A stretch of 64,000 nt of DNA from Lachnospiraceae bacterium (GCA_022510745.1 JAFLSY010000003.1:248001-312000), one strand, 5' to 3'. Positions 48,317-57,666 are shown, counted from the first letter of the stretch. The notes: a model not told the origin generated them from the letters alone. Translations and numbers: made by a program.

Positions 48317-48376
48317 TGTTTTCTTGTCCTTATTTTACAATTTTTTAATTTTTGCTTGATTTTTACAAATTTTCCC

Positions 48377-48405
48377 TTGTAATGCATAACTAAAAGTGAT
48401 AGAAT
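48377..48405 (+). promoter_or_regulatory. Possible promoter of the FliD-like gene
   Basis: On the plus strand TTGTAA, a 17-base spacer and TAGAAT. A sequence ending TCGATAT (near 48440) could instead be a weak sigma-D -10 element. Confidence 0.45.
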
Positions 48406-48526
48406 GTATGTATAAAACTAGGTTTATATACCTTATTCGATATTTATTTGCATGTTTTCCTATTAAATGGATTTAATAGTCAAAGCGCAGATACCATATA
48501 TTTCATGGAAGAAAGGAGGGTTCTGT

Positions 48527-49825
48527 ATGAACAATGCTATTTTAAGTAATGTCTATAATCATTACCTCACTACTTATGCGCCTAAAAGCACTACGCAGTA
48601 CGATACGCATAAGAAGAGTGAACTTCGCAGCATTTATAATTCCATTGTGAAACTGAATAAAGAATCCCCTTGGTATCTGGATACCAAAAACCCCGCCACG
48701 CAGAAGTATGCCGTCAGTCTGAAGGAAAATGCCAGACTGCTGCATAATACAATTGCTTCCCTTGGCGGTCTTGAAGAAGAACAGTCTCTGGCGCAGAAAG
48801 CTGCTTATTCGTCTCAACCGGACAGCGTGGAGGCCCTCTATGTGGGCAGTCCGAATAACGAAGAAAATGCTTCTCCCAGTTTTGAAATTACAGTAAACGC
48901 ATTGGCAACTTCTCAGGAGAATATGGGCAGTTACCTTCCGGACGCCCCTGTGTCACTGGCGCCGGATACCTATTCCTTTGACATTGCCATCAATGATCTG
49001 AACTATGAGTTCCAGTTCAATATCAATGCAGGGGATACAAACAAAGATGTGCAGGAACGCTTGGTAAGGCTGATCAATAATGCGGATATTGGCATTAAGG
49101 CCCGTTTAGACGCAGGGAACTCCAGAAGTTCCATCCGCCTCACTTCTACCGCTACCGGTCTTCCCGAAGGCAAAAACAATATTTTTGACATCAGCGATGA
49201 TCATACCAGTAAGACCTCCGGAGTAGTAGATTATCTGGGACTGGACTTTGTATCCCGTCAGCCGGGCAATTCTTCTTTCTTATTAAATGGTGAGGAACGC
49301 AGCACGGCTTCGAACACCTTTACGTTAGGTAAAATGTTTGAAGTAGAATTGAAGGCGGTTACGCCGGAAGATTCTCCCGCAGTCATCGGACTGAAAACGG
49401 ATGTAGAATCCTTGACGGACAATATCAATACCTTGATCGGGGGGTACAATACTTTTGTCAATGCGGCAAATGCTTATAAAGATACCCAAAGCTTAAGCAA
49501 TCGGCTTTCTAAGGAAATGGGTTCCATTGCTTTCCGATACACCAACGATCTGGAAGGCATGGGTATCCGACTGCAGTCAGACAATACCATTTCCATCGAC
49601 GAAACCCTGCTGCATGAAGCGGCCTCCGGTCCACAAGGTATAAATTCATATCAGGCACTAAAAAGCTTTGCTCACGCTCTGGTACAGAAGACCTCTCAGG
49701 TTTCCTTGGACCCTATGAATTATGTCAACCGCATAATGGTGGCCTATAAGAATCCGGGACGTAACTTTGCCAGCCCCTATACTACCAGCGCATACAGCGG
49801 TATGATGTTCAACAGTTATTGCTAA
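48527..49825 (+). CDS. Flagellar hook-associated protein 2 (FliD)-like protein
   Basis: A 432-residue protein without signal peptide. Features of FliD (the filament cap) are visible: the middle FEITVNALATSQENMGS, YSFDIAINDLNYEFQFNI (a beta-rich domain), and the C-terminal part DVESLTDNINTLIGGYNTFVN. The N-terminal coiled-coil region is unlike standard FliD, and no other flagellar gene adjoins. The start at 48527 has AAAGGAGG upstream. It may be a secreted filament-cap relative, or FliD itself in a scattered flagellar set. Confidence 0.6.
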   Translation: MNNAILSNVYNHYLTTYAPKSTTQYDTHKKSELRSIYNSIVKLNKESPWYLDTKNPATQKYAVSLKENARLLHNTIASLGGLEEEQSLAQKAAYSSQPDSVEALYVGSPNNEENASPSFEITVNALATSQENMGSYLPDAPVSLAPDTYSFDIAINDLNYEFQFNINAGDTNKDVQERLVRLINNADIGIKARLDAGNSRSSIRLTSTATGLPEGKNNIFDISDDHTSKTSGVVDYLGLDFVSRQPGNSSFLLNGEERSTASNTFTLGKMFEVELKAVTPEDSPAVIGLKTDVESLTDNINTLIGGYNTFVNAANAYKDTQSLSNRLSKEMGSIAFRYTNDLEGMGIRLQSDNTISIDETLLHEAASGPQGINSYQALKSFAHALVQKTSQVSLDPMNYVNRIMVAYKNPGRNFASPYTTSAYSGMMFNSYC

Positions 49826-49864
49826 AAAGCATCTGTAGGAAAATCCCACAGATGCTTTTTCATG
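49824..49864 (+). terminator. Terminator of the FliD-like gene
   Basis: Perfect 13-base-pair stem AAAAAGCATCTGT/ACAGATGCTTTTT right after the stop codon. A second small palindrome (ACAGGCAGGCATGCCTGT, 49877-49894) lies at the end of the converging glf gene. Confidence 0.9.
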
Positions 49865-49910
49865 CAAAAGTATAAAACAGGCAGGCATGCCTGTATTTTC
49901 GGTCATTCAG

Positions 49911-51029
49911 CTAACTCTCCATAGCGGCCATATCCAGTGCTGCGGCGATCACCTTGTCCATGTCATAGTAACGGTACTGTCCCAATCTCCCCCCAAATAA
50001 CACATTCTTTTCCTGCGCAGCCAACTCGGCATATCTGTTATAGAGCGCATTGTTCCGTTCATCGTTTACCGGATAATAAGGTTCATCTCCCCGCTTCCAC
50101 TCTGCAGGATATTCCCTAGTGATCACGGTATCCGGCTGGGTACCGAATTCAAAATGCTTGTGTTCTATGATACGGGTATAGGGTACCTTCCGCTCCGTAT
50201 AATTCACTACTGCATTTCCCTGATAATTCTCACACCCCGTAAGCAGTTCCTCCTCAAAGCGAAGGGAACGGTACTGCAGTTCACCAAAACAGTAATCAAA
50301 GTATTCGTCTATCATACCGGTATACAGCACCTTTTCAAAGCTGTCCGCATCTTCGCCCTTTGCTGTATTTGCCTCCAGAAATTCCCGATAGGAAATCCCC
50401 AGCCTTACCGGTACTCCTTCTAACAATTTTTCCACAATGCCGGTATAACCGCCCTTCGGAATCCCCTGATACGGGTCTGTAAAATAATTGTTGTCGTACA
50501 CAAAGCGCAGGGGCAGCCGTTTGATAATAAAGGCAGGTAAATCTTTACAGTCCCGGCCCCATTGCTTCTCTGTATATCCCTTGATCAGCTTGGAGTACAC
50601 ATCCGGTCCAACCAAGGAAAGCGCCTGCTCCTCTAAGTTGCGCGGCTCACCCAGCCCCAGATCTGCGATCTGATCGGCGATCCGTGCCTTGGCTTCTGCA
50701 GGTGTTTTCACGCCCCAGAGCTTATTGAATGTATTCATGTTAAAAGGCAGATTGTACAGCTCATCGCCATACACGGCTACCGGAGAATTGATATAATGAT
50801 TGAACTCGGCATACTGCCGCACATAATCCCATACCCTTTTGTCGGAAGTATGAAAGATGTGGGCCCCGTACTTATGCACCTGAATACCTGCCACATCCTC
50901 CGTGTAGATATTACCTGCAATATGCTCTCTTTTGTCAATCACCAGACAGCTTCTGCCCAACTGACTCATTTCGTGGGCAAATACGGCACCGAACAGCCCC
51001 GCACCTACGATCAGATAATCATATCTCAT
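49911..51029 (-). CDS. glf: UDP-galactopyranose mutase
   Basis: A 372-residue FAD enzyme that converts UDP-galactopyranose to UDP-galactofuranose for cell-surface glycans. The N-terminal FAD motif GAGLFGAVFAHE and the conserved RKVPYTRIIEHKHF and GRLGQYRYYDMD are present. Normal length. It lies 24 bases after the XRE regulator gene and is probably co-transcribed with it. Confidence 0.96.
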   Translation of the reverse strand: MRYDYLIVGAGLFGAVFAHEMSQLGRSCLVIDKREHIAGNIYTEDVAGIQVHKYGAHIFHTSDKRVWDYVRQYAEFNHYINSPVAVYGDELYNLPFNMNTFNKLWGVKTPAEAKARIADQIADLGLGEPRNLEEQALSLVGPDVYSKLIKGYTEKQWGRDCKDLPAFIIKRLPLRFVYDNNYFTDPYQGIPKGGYTGIVEKLLEGVPVRLGISYREFLEANTAKGEDADSFEKVLYTGMIDEYFDYCFGELQYRSLRFEEELLTGCENYQGNAVVNYTERKVPYTRIIEHKHFEFGTQPDTVITREYPAEWKRGDEPYYPVNDERNNALYNRYAELAAQEKNVLFGGRLGQYRYYDMDKVIAAALDMAAMES

Positions 51030-51053
51030 ACAATTGCCTCCAAGTTACCTGTT

Positions 51054-51404
51054 TTACTTGGATTTCTTAGCCTTTGCCCGATACTTTTCAATCTGCACAA
51101 AATCGTCCATCAATTCCAGCACCTTATCCCGTCCGGTCTGGTTTAACTTTACATAGTACTGCATCACGCGGTTTTCAAGCAGCTGCTCTCCCAGGGAAAG
51201 ATCTCTCTCCAGAGAACTGAAATCCACGGGGTTTAAGCTCAATTTGTCACACATCTTTATAACAGTACCATACGCCATTCCCTCGATACCGCGCTCCAAT
51301 GCGGTGACAAGCGTACTGTAAGGAATTCCCAGTTCCAATGCAAACTGCCTTACACTTCTGTACTGCCTTAAAATTTCTTTCTTTAAAATCTCAGCCTTGC
51401 TCAT
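51054..51404 (-). CDS. XRE-family helix-turn-helix regulator
   Basis: A 116-residue DNA-binding protein with an N-terminal Cro/CI-type helix-turn-helix (SVRQFALELGIPYSTLVTAL) and a C-terminal region likely used for dimerisation. The start has GGGAGG. It precedes glf, which it may control; an imperfect palindrome in front of the gene (51447-51462) is a candidate autoregulatory operator. Confidence 0.8.
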   Translation of the reverse strand: MSKAEILKKEILRQYRSVRQFALELGIPYSTLVTALERGIEGMAYGTVIKMCDKLSLNPVDFSSLERDLSLGEQLLENRVMQYYVKLNQTGRDKVLELMDDFVQIEKYRAKAKKSK

Positions 51405-51446
51405 TTTATGTCCTCCCTTGTCTATTATATACGTCTATGGCTTAGT

Positions 51447-51462
51447 GTACGATATACCGTAC
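51447..51462. promoter_or_regulatory. Candidate operator of the XRE regulator
   Basis: GTACG-ATATAC-CGTAC, a 16-base near-palindrome about 45 bases before the regulator start, close to where its promoter should be. Confidence 0.4.
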
Positions 51463-51617
51463 TATTTTGCAAGAGAACAAAATTAAATTCATGAAAAATT
51501 AAGTTTTTGGCAAAAATTCGGGCAGCTGATCTGTTTCAGCTGCCCTGGTTCCGTATTTTTCTTTTAAAAATTTCATAAACTATATCCAGTAGATTGCAGA
51601 AAGACAAGGATCAAGAT

Positions 51618-52157
51618 ATGAATAAAAGCCTAAAGCTGTTTATTGCGACAGGAGTCATCCTGGTATCCGCCCTGGGCGCCCTGTCACATTTTGTATATGA
51701 ATGGACCGGTCAAAATCAGTTAGCCGGCCTTTTCGTTCCCGTAAGCGAGTCTGTCTGGGAACATATGAAACTGCTTTTTTTCCCTATGCTGCTTACCACG
51801 CTGCTGCTTACCGCTCTTTTAAAACGCACCTATCCCCATATCCTTACGGGAATGCTGGCCGGAGTTTTGACCGGTACCACTGCCATTCCGGTGCTTTTTT
51901 ACACATATTCCGGTATACTGGGTTACTGTATTACCGCTGTTGACATTAGCATTTTCTACATCAGTGTAGGTATTGGCTTCTTTGCTGCATACCGGCTGAC
52001 TGTCAGCGACTATGCCGAATCCCTGCACCACCTGCTTTGCTGTCTTACGCTGCTTATGCTTGCTGCATTCGTGCTCTTCAGCTATGAGCCGCCCTCTCTG
52101 GGTATCTTTGCAGAGCCGGAAATAGGTGCTGCGTTTTTGGGAGAGATTGGGCGGTAA
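51618..52157 (+). CDS. DUF6512-family membrane protein
   Basis: A 179-residue protein with about six hydrophobic helices and the conserved SHFVYEWTGQN...FVPVSESVWEHMKLLFFP that marks DUF6512. The function is unknown. Start 51618 is chosen over an in-frame codon 24 bases upstream because AAGGA is seven bases before it. Confidence 0.7.
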   Translation: MNKSLKLFIATGVILVSALGALSHFVYEWTGQNQLAGLFVPVSESVWEHMKLLFFPMLLTTLLLTALLKRTYPHILTGMLAGVLTGTTAIPVLFYTYSGILGYCITAVDISIFYISVGIGFFAAYRLTVSDYAESLHHLLCCLTLLMLAAFVLFSYEPPSLGIFAEPEIGAAFLGEIGR

Positions 52158-52173
52158 AAGTTCGCTTAAAAAC

Positions 52174-52201
52174 GAAACGCCGATAGTTACACCGGCATTT
52201 C
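52174..52201. terminator. Hairpin between converging genes
   Basis: Stem GAAACGCCG/CGGCATTTC with one mismatch lies between the DUF6512 stop (plus) and the Rpn stop (minus). T-rich flanks exist on both sides but are short. Confidence 0.55.
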
Positions 52202-52208
52202 ATTATTT

Positions 52209-53138
52209 TCACTTTTTCCAGTTGCGGTAGACCTCCCCTACATCATAATCAGGACCGAGAGCTTCTGCCGCTAAGCAAATTTCTTCTACAAGAGATTTAT
52301 CCTCCTCCAGTTCCTCCGCTATCTGTTCTGCAGATTTGCCTTTTTTAAGCTTGCGACAGATCATTTCTACCAGCTTGGTTTCGCGGCCAATCTGCTCTCC
52401 TATTTCCTTACCTATTTCTTTCCCTCGCTCTTCGCCAATCTCTTCACCTTTTTGTATCCCGATTTCTAAAATATTCATCCTTACAGCCTCCCACTCTTCC
52501 GACTGCTTCACTTCATTGACAATACCATCCAGCTTTACTATCCGTTCGTCTTTTACCCGGATCTCCGGGTTATCCATACGGGTTTCCTTCATATACTGCA
52601 GCAGACTCACCAGCACATGGTCGCCGTTTTTGCTGCTCATGTTTAGAAATATCTTTTTCGTACCATCCTCTAGATGCAGTCCCTCTATCTCCTCACATTG
52701 TTCTGTAAAGGTATATTTTGCGAGGTCCTGTCCGAAGATATCCTCTTTGGTAATAAAAATGATGATAGTGGAGGGCAGATGCTTATAGCGGGTCTCCTTT
52801 CCCGATTTCAAGATGGGGGAATCTATCAGTCCCTGATAGTAACGGGCTCGCTTTTTCACGTCGTCTGTTTCCGTGTCATTCTGCATCTCCGTATTGATCT
52901 GGCGGTTGTGCTTATCCAGCGCCCATGCATCCAGACGGATGGCACGTTTGCCACTGCGGTTCAACACCACCTGCTCCACCTTCACCTCAGTAAGCTCTAA
53001 TTCTTCCTCCTCTAAGATGATGCTCAGAGTGCACTCGTAAGCTTCCTTGTTTTTCATCACCGATAAAAACAAGGCAAAGTCACTTAAATTGAACGCACAG
53101 TCCTCCGGCAGAAGCCGGTTCAATTCCTTCTTCTCCAT
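52209..53138 (-). CDS. Rpn-family recombination-promoting nuclease
   Basis: A 309-residue PD-(D/E)XK protein of the Rpn (transposase_31-like) group. The catalytic pattern is Asp70 (IRLDAWALD) with Glu84-Met-Gln86 (INTEMQ). The C-terminal part contains short GEEIGEERGKEIGKEIG repeats that vary in copy number among relatives, then a small helical domain. The start at 53138 removes 32 residues read from upstream non-coding DNA. A second, different Rpn gene is nearby at 54077. Confidence 0.85.
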   Translation of the reverse strand: MEKKELNRLLPEDCAFNLSDFALFLSVMKNKEAYECTLSIILEEEELELTEVKVEQVVLNRSGKRAIRLDAWALDKHNRQINTEMQNDTETDDVKKRARYYQGLIDSPILKSGKETRYKHLPSTIIIFITKEDIFGQDLAKYTFTEQCEEIEGLHLEDGTKKIFLNMSSKNGDHVLVSLLQYMKETRMDNPEIRVKDERIVKLDGIVNEVKQSEEWEAVRMNILEIGIQKGEEIGEERGKEIGKEIGEQIGRETKLVEMICRKLKKGKSAEQIAEELEEDKSLVEEICLAAEALGPDYDVGEVYRNWKK

Positions 53139-53280
53139 TCTTTTTCTTCCTTTCCGCAGCACATGCTGCATTGTTTGCAGGAAGAAAACCCGTCCTCCCT
53201 GCCTGATCATGGGATAATTAAGCAAAGAGTTCAACGGACTGCTGCCAAAGACAGCATAAGAATTCCAGAAAATAGAATAA

Positions 53281-53351
53281 TAGAAATCATTGCTTGTTTA
53301 TATTGTAACATAAGAAATGGTAAAAAGTAAATATATGTTTTCTATTTAGAA
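53281..53351 (-). promoter_or_regulatory. Promoter module A upstream of the first Rpn gene
   Basis: 71 bp that match 53925-53995 at 62 of 71 positions. On the minus strand it carries TTTACT, 18 bases, TACAAT. The rest of 53139-53523 shows no gene. Confidence 0.65.
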
Positions 53352-53523
53352 CAGCAGAAAAGGGGGCGCAGTTTTCCTATCGGGATATTCGTCCTGTTTA
53401 CGTCACCGTACTCATGGAATCCAGCCCTCATACCTTACAAAACATCCCAATAATATCCTGCACATATCTGCCTTCAGACACTTTCTAATTCCTACACACA
53501 GATGCTTGGTAGGAAAACACTAC

Positions 53524-53871
53524 CTACAAATCAACTTTTATGTTATCCTCTACCTCTTTACAAATCTCATTAATACGCTTATCTAAAGCCTTGTGTATTT
53601 CACCGCCGTTTATCGGGCGGCCTTCTTCCAAATTACTGTTCAGCCAATATAGTTTCTCGTAGTATTCCTCTAATTCCCGGATAATCTTTTCCTGATTATT
53701 CTCAAACTGCTCGATGGTATTCCCAATCAAAAGCGCGCACTCCTGACAATCCGCCAAAATAGTATTTACATTGGTATAGTTCTGTTCCTCCAAATGAATC
53801 TGCATTTCCTCATGTGCTTCTTTCAGTGTTGCAAATAACTCAACAATCTGTTCCTTAACCTCTTGTGTCAT
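53524..53871 (-). CDS. Small helical protein of unknown function
   Basis: A 115-residue Glu-rich, largely helical, probably coiled-coil protein. No family recognised; the phrase ILADCQECALLIGNTIEQ is reminiscent of N-terminal domains of larger Lachnospiraceae proteins, so this may be a detached or remnant domain. The start at 53871 is chosen because GGAGG is five bases upstream; a longer reading would run into the promoter module. It is preceded by promoter module B. Confidence 0.5.
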   Translation of the reverse strand: MTQEVKEQIVELFATLKEAHEEMQIHLEEQNYTNVNTILADCQECALLIGNTIEQFENNQEKIIRELEEYYEKLYWLNSNLEEGRPINGGEIHKALDKRINEICKEVEDNIKVDL

Positions 53872-53924
53872 CTCATCCTCCATACATTCCGCTATGTACC
53901 ATTTCATCAAATGCCGTTTTAATA

Positions 53925-53995
53925 TAGAAATCACTGCTTGTTTGTATTGTAGCATAAAAAATGATAAAAGGTAAATATATATTTTTTATTTGGAA
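53925..53995 (-). promoter_or_regulatory. Promoter module B upstream of the 115-residue gene
   Basis: Duplicate of module A (53281-53351), about 87 percent identical by eye. On the minus strand TTTACC, 18 bases, TACAAT. Confidence 0.65.
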
Positions 53996-54076
53996 AAACT
54001 CTGCAAAGCGGATTCCCCTGAATGCAAATTGATCTTTCGGCCGATGCGGCCTGATATGCGTTACAGATATTATAGA

Positions 54077-54943
54077 TTACATTAGATTCATCATAGAATC
54101 AAACTCAGAAATAGTTGTGGCCTGAACAGCATATTTTAGAAGCTGTTTGAGCGTATTGCCATCTTTTTCGGACATGATGCGACTTCTTAAGTCTTCGGGA
54201 ATCTCACCGCAGCCTTCCAGTATTTCCAAGACCGCTTGTGCCATACCCACGGTTACCCCTTCAGCCTTTCCTGCTGCACGTTCGCCTCTCATCATCTCTT
54301 CAAACAGCATATAACGTTCCCCCATTTCTCTGCTGGACTTGATCCGTTCAATTGATGTCTGCAGGCTTTTCACAAATTCATCTCCAAAACCAGCTGTACT
54401 TTCGTTCAAGCCTACGGCAACATACTTCAGGAATTGAACAAGTGACTGAGGAACCTCACTGCCGTTCTCGCCCTTTGTGCTTAAAAATACTGTATGGCTC
54501 CCGTCCTGATAGGTGAATGTTTCATCCTCCACAAACACATGCTTAACTGTGTATCTGTACTTCTTCAGCATAAACGGATCAAAGTCGCAGATAAACAATA
54601 CATAGCAATTTGGCAGCTCCTCATAGGGAACACCCGTCAGCAGCATCTCCATGTCCATCTGGCTGTGGTAGTATCTGGTGCGCTTCTCCAAAGACTGCTT
54701 CGCAACCTGCATCTCCACATTGAACCGTGTGTTTTTCTCATCACGAACGAATACATCAAGGCGTATTCCTTTATATTCCGGATGATACACAATGCTTTTC
54801 TCCGTGTTGACCTCCACGTGCTCAATCTCAACACCTAGCGCCAGCTCCAAAAGTCTCTTGCAGTTCTCCTGCTCCATCATCACTGCCGCGAAAAGGAAAT
54901 TATCCTTCAGCGTCAGTTCCTGAAGCGTTTTTCTCTTTTCCAT
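54077..54943 (-). CDS. Rpn-family recombination-promoting nuclease (second copy)
   Basis: A 288-residue PD-(D/E)XK nuclease with Asp63 (IRLDVFV) and Glu77-Met-Gln79 (NVEMQ) and a longer helical C-terminus. It is only distantly similar to the gene at 52209. The start has AGGAGG. Promoter at 54976-55004. Rpn proteins are DNA nucleases reported to promote recombination and, in some cases, to limit phages. Confidence 0.85.
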   Translation of the reverse strand: MEKRKTLQELTLKDNFLFAAVMMEQENCKRLLELALGVEIEHVEVNTEKSIVYHPEYKGIRLDVFVRDEKNTRFNVEMQVAKQSLEKRTRYYHSQMDMEMLLTGVPYEELPNCYVLFICDFDPFMLKKYRYTVKHVFVEDETFTYQDGSHTVFLSTKGENGSEVPQSLVQFLKYVAVGLNESTAGFGDEFVKSLQTSIERIKSSREMGERYMLFEEMMRGERAAGKAEGVTVGMAQAVLEILEGCGEIPEDLRSRIMSEKDGNTLKQLLKYAVQATTISEFDSMMNLM

Positions 54944-54975
54944 GTTTCCTCCTATCTCAGAGGAATCCTAAAAAG

Positions 54976-55004
54976 ATAGTAGCATGAAAGGAGTGGTTAG
55001 TCAA
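54976..55004 (-). promoter_or_regulatory. Promoter of the second Rpn gene
   Basis: On the minus strand TTGACT, a 17-base spacer and TACTAT, 33 bases before the ATG. Confidence 0.7.
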
Positions 55005-55210
55005 TTATTTGTAAAAATGATAATAATTTTTTTAAAAATGGTCTAATGTTTTGAAAGCGCTGTACAAATGCCACGCAGTATGCTACAATCAAAGTGTTTT
55101 TTGATGTTTTCATGTCGTTGTGTCCATGTCGATTTTATTGCCATTGTTGCGTCTATAAAAATGGGAAGCGGCAGTAGAACAGGTAAATTAATATATAGCG
55201 GTGATAGGAT

Positions 55211-55872
55211 ATGAAATTTGGCTTTTATATTTCCGGTAGATCCGGAAGACTAATAAAATTCTTGCAGCAAGCATCCGAAGAGGTATTATTACAGATTGGC
55301 ATAGTTGTTTCCGAATATGAGCTGCCGGAAGAAATGCTGGTTCTTCTGGAAGAAAAAATATTCAACACATAGTATATGAATATAAGAATCTGCCCGGCGA
55401 TACAAATAAGGAGAAGAATCTGGCTTTATCCAATCTGATACTGGAGGAATTGATAAGAAATAAGATAGATTATTGCTTTTCTTTTGGTTCACATATACTA
55501 GCGGGTGAATTGTTAGAAAGATATGAATACAGATTAATTAATTTTCATCCGGCCTTACTGCCGCTTTATCCCGGCAGCAAAGCGATAGATCAGGCGGTAA
55601 AGCAGGGGAATACTTTGTTAGTAGGAAATACAGCGCATTTTATAGACAGTGGCATGGATACCGGAACGGTAATTATGCAAAGTGTAATTCCTTTACAGGC
55701 TTTTTTGGATAGCAATGATTATGACAGTGTTCTTGATCTGCAGATTGATATGCTCAATAAATTAATATATATTTTGGTGAATGACAGATTGGAGATAATA
55801 AACGGACGAGTGCATATTCAGGGTGCAGATTATGCCCGAAGCGCAATATATCCGTATATTCGTACGGAGTAA
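55211..55872 (+). pseudogene. Frameshifted formyltransferase-like gene
   Basis: The ATG at 55211 opens a formyltransferase-type reading (FYISGRSGRLIKFLQQA), which stops at 55372. The similarity continues in another frame (IQHIVYEYKNLPGD...) to 55872, with the catalytic region FHPALLPLYPGS and HFIDSGMDTGTVIMQS of the phosphoribosylglycinamide/methionyl-tRNA formyltransferase fold. The shift falls at a run of six A (55353-55358); seven would restore the frame. Intact, it would give about 220 residues, close to small sugar N-formyltransferases or PurN. It could be a real mutation, slippage, or a sequencing error. Confidence 0.75.
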
Positions 55873-55879
55873 GATATAA

Positions 55880-55932
55880 AGAGAATGACCTTTGCGTACC
55901 ATCAGATATAAGATACGCAAAGGTCATTCTCT
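55880..55932. terminator. 19-bp perfect inverted repeat between converging genes
   Basis: Arms 55880-55898 and 55914-55932 are exactly complementary, loop 15. The right arm overlaps the stop codon of the SGNH-like gene. It should form a very stable hairpin in transcripts from both sides but has no strong T-run. Confidence 0.75.
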
Positions 55933-57056
55933 ATGAATTATTTATTTCTTGCAATGTGTCAAGTATTATTTGAGTTAATTTTTTTGCTCCTTTTTCATTC
56001 AGATGGTCGGTATCATTAAAATCTTCATCTAAAAATGTTGTATCGTCAGCTAAATCTAAAAGGTGTATAACACCATCAACTTCATTTAGAATATCATAAA
56101 ATATTGTTTTATAATCCGGCAACAAACAGTTGAGATAATCGGGAGTTGATGGAGTTACAACCAATAATAAATTAATCTTTTCAGTATCACAAAATCTCAT
56201 AAAATCCTGAAAGATTTTTACATTTTCAAGAAAAGTGTTCTTATGTTTTATGATTTTATTGTGGTGAAATGTTCTTCGTTTTCCGGCCTCTTCTTTTTCC
56301 TTTATACTTAATTGATCCCAATCTTTAGATTTATCATCCCACTCTTTAGTAGCATAGTTTTTTCTCGCACGTCCATTGTGAAAATAGCCTTTAAAGTACT
56401 CTCTCTGAGTATATACGTCGAGAATTGTTTGAATGTCATATATATCACTTTGATAAAGAATGCTTTTTTGGGGGGGGGAGCAAAAAGCAATTATGTATAT
56501 CATCAAATAAAGGGTTATATACCTTTGATACCCTTTGAATTTCGGTTGAATTTTGAGTTTTTGATACGTCATAAAAAAATAGATAATATCCTACGCAAAG
56601 GACTATATTTTTAATATTTCTATTTTTACGCCAAACATAATAAATTCCTTTCAAGGAATAATATAAATCCTGTGACATTAAGGAGAAATTTACAGCATTG
56701 GATAATAGGGATGTATCTATTCCAAATAATCCATAGGAAGAACCTGATATAATGCTTATTGTGTTTGGATTTGTGGCAACGGATAGAGCATTTTTTAAGT
56801 AGTAATAATCATAATTGTCTTGAAACTCTTTGATGATATTTAAAGATATTTTCTCACAAAAGTCTTCATATATAACAATATTGTAACCTGATAGGTCATT
56901 GTTGCAAAAATCCTCATCAGCTTTTGATATTACAATAATATCATTTGTCTTCACATCATCTAAAGAACTGAGCGGCATAATATTTATGGTTTTCTTGACC
57001 CAAGGCATAATGGTATTCACATTAATTGCAAAACTCTCTTTTACATAAACTATCAT
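55931..57056 (-). pseudogene. SGNH-hydrolase-like gene interrupted at a C9 tract (possible phase variation)
   Basis: The ATG at 57056 follows AGGAG. The first 190 residues read normally, with VLCVGYYLFFYD resembling an early SGNH block. At 56470-56478 the coding strand has nine C; the frame then runs to a stop. In the next frame the protein continues with NLLLVVTPSTPDY-like and DFNDTDHLNEKGAKKL, the latter typical of the Asp-His block of SGNH/DltD-like hydrolases. Eight or eleven C would join the halves into about 375 residues. A long C-run in a surface-locus gene is the hallmark of slipped-strand switching, though a sequencing error is possible. Confidence 0.75.
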
Positions 57057-57150
57057 GGTAAAAACTCCTGTATAAGTTATATATACTTATTATCGGGATA
57101 AATTGCGGAATAATAAGCATAATTCGATTTTTCATCCTTTTGTACTGCGT

Positions 57151-57430
57151 TCATTCACATCTAAGTATATACTCATCCTCTGGCAAACTATACTTAGCCC
57201 CAAGCGTTCTATGCAGGTTAATAGATCCGATATTTGTTGTCGAAATTCTCCCATAATAAATCTTTTGTAAATTCTTTATCTGACCTTACATCAGCATTGA
57301 TCATGTGGATCATTGCTTCATTCAAAGATGACATGCTGATTTCCCCAAGAATCATTCTGTTGTGAAATGTAATAATACCTTACCCTGATACCGTCAAACA
57401 ATCCAACATGATCCAAATCTCCTTCCTATT
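57151..57430 (-). pseudogene. Eroded acetyltransferase remnant
   Basis: Fragments of one protein appear in different minus frames: DHVGLFDGIRVRYYYISQQ, then ITFHNRMILGEISM...ADVRSDKEFTKDLLWENFDN, and finally NIGSINLHRTLGAKYSLPE, a GNAT C-terminal pattern, ending at a stop at 57151-57153. Several frameshifts separate them. The remaining 57431-57666 shows no gene. Confidence 0.5.
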
Positions 57431-57666
57431 GAGTTATCATTTCATCCTGCTTTGCAGACAGCCCTCCTCATCCTTCAGATACAGCTTGCTGTTTTATCCC
57501 TTTAAAATTATTTTTAATCAAAGCGGTATGTTACCATGATGTTCCTTACTTATCTTATTATCCGGATATATGCTTTACCCAGCGGATATTCCGTTAGGAG
57601 GAAGCCATCTGCAAATTTGTAAACTAGTGTCACTTTACAAAAACCTTCACAAAAATTGACCAGCCC

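Noticed and set aside
53352..53523. Remnant of another Rpn gene between the promoter modules
   Set aside because: No frame gave convincing similarity; the stretch is recorded as empty.
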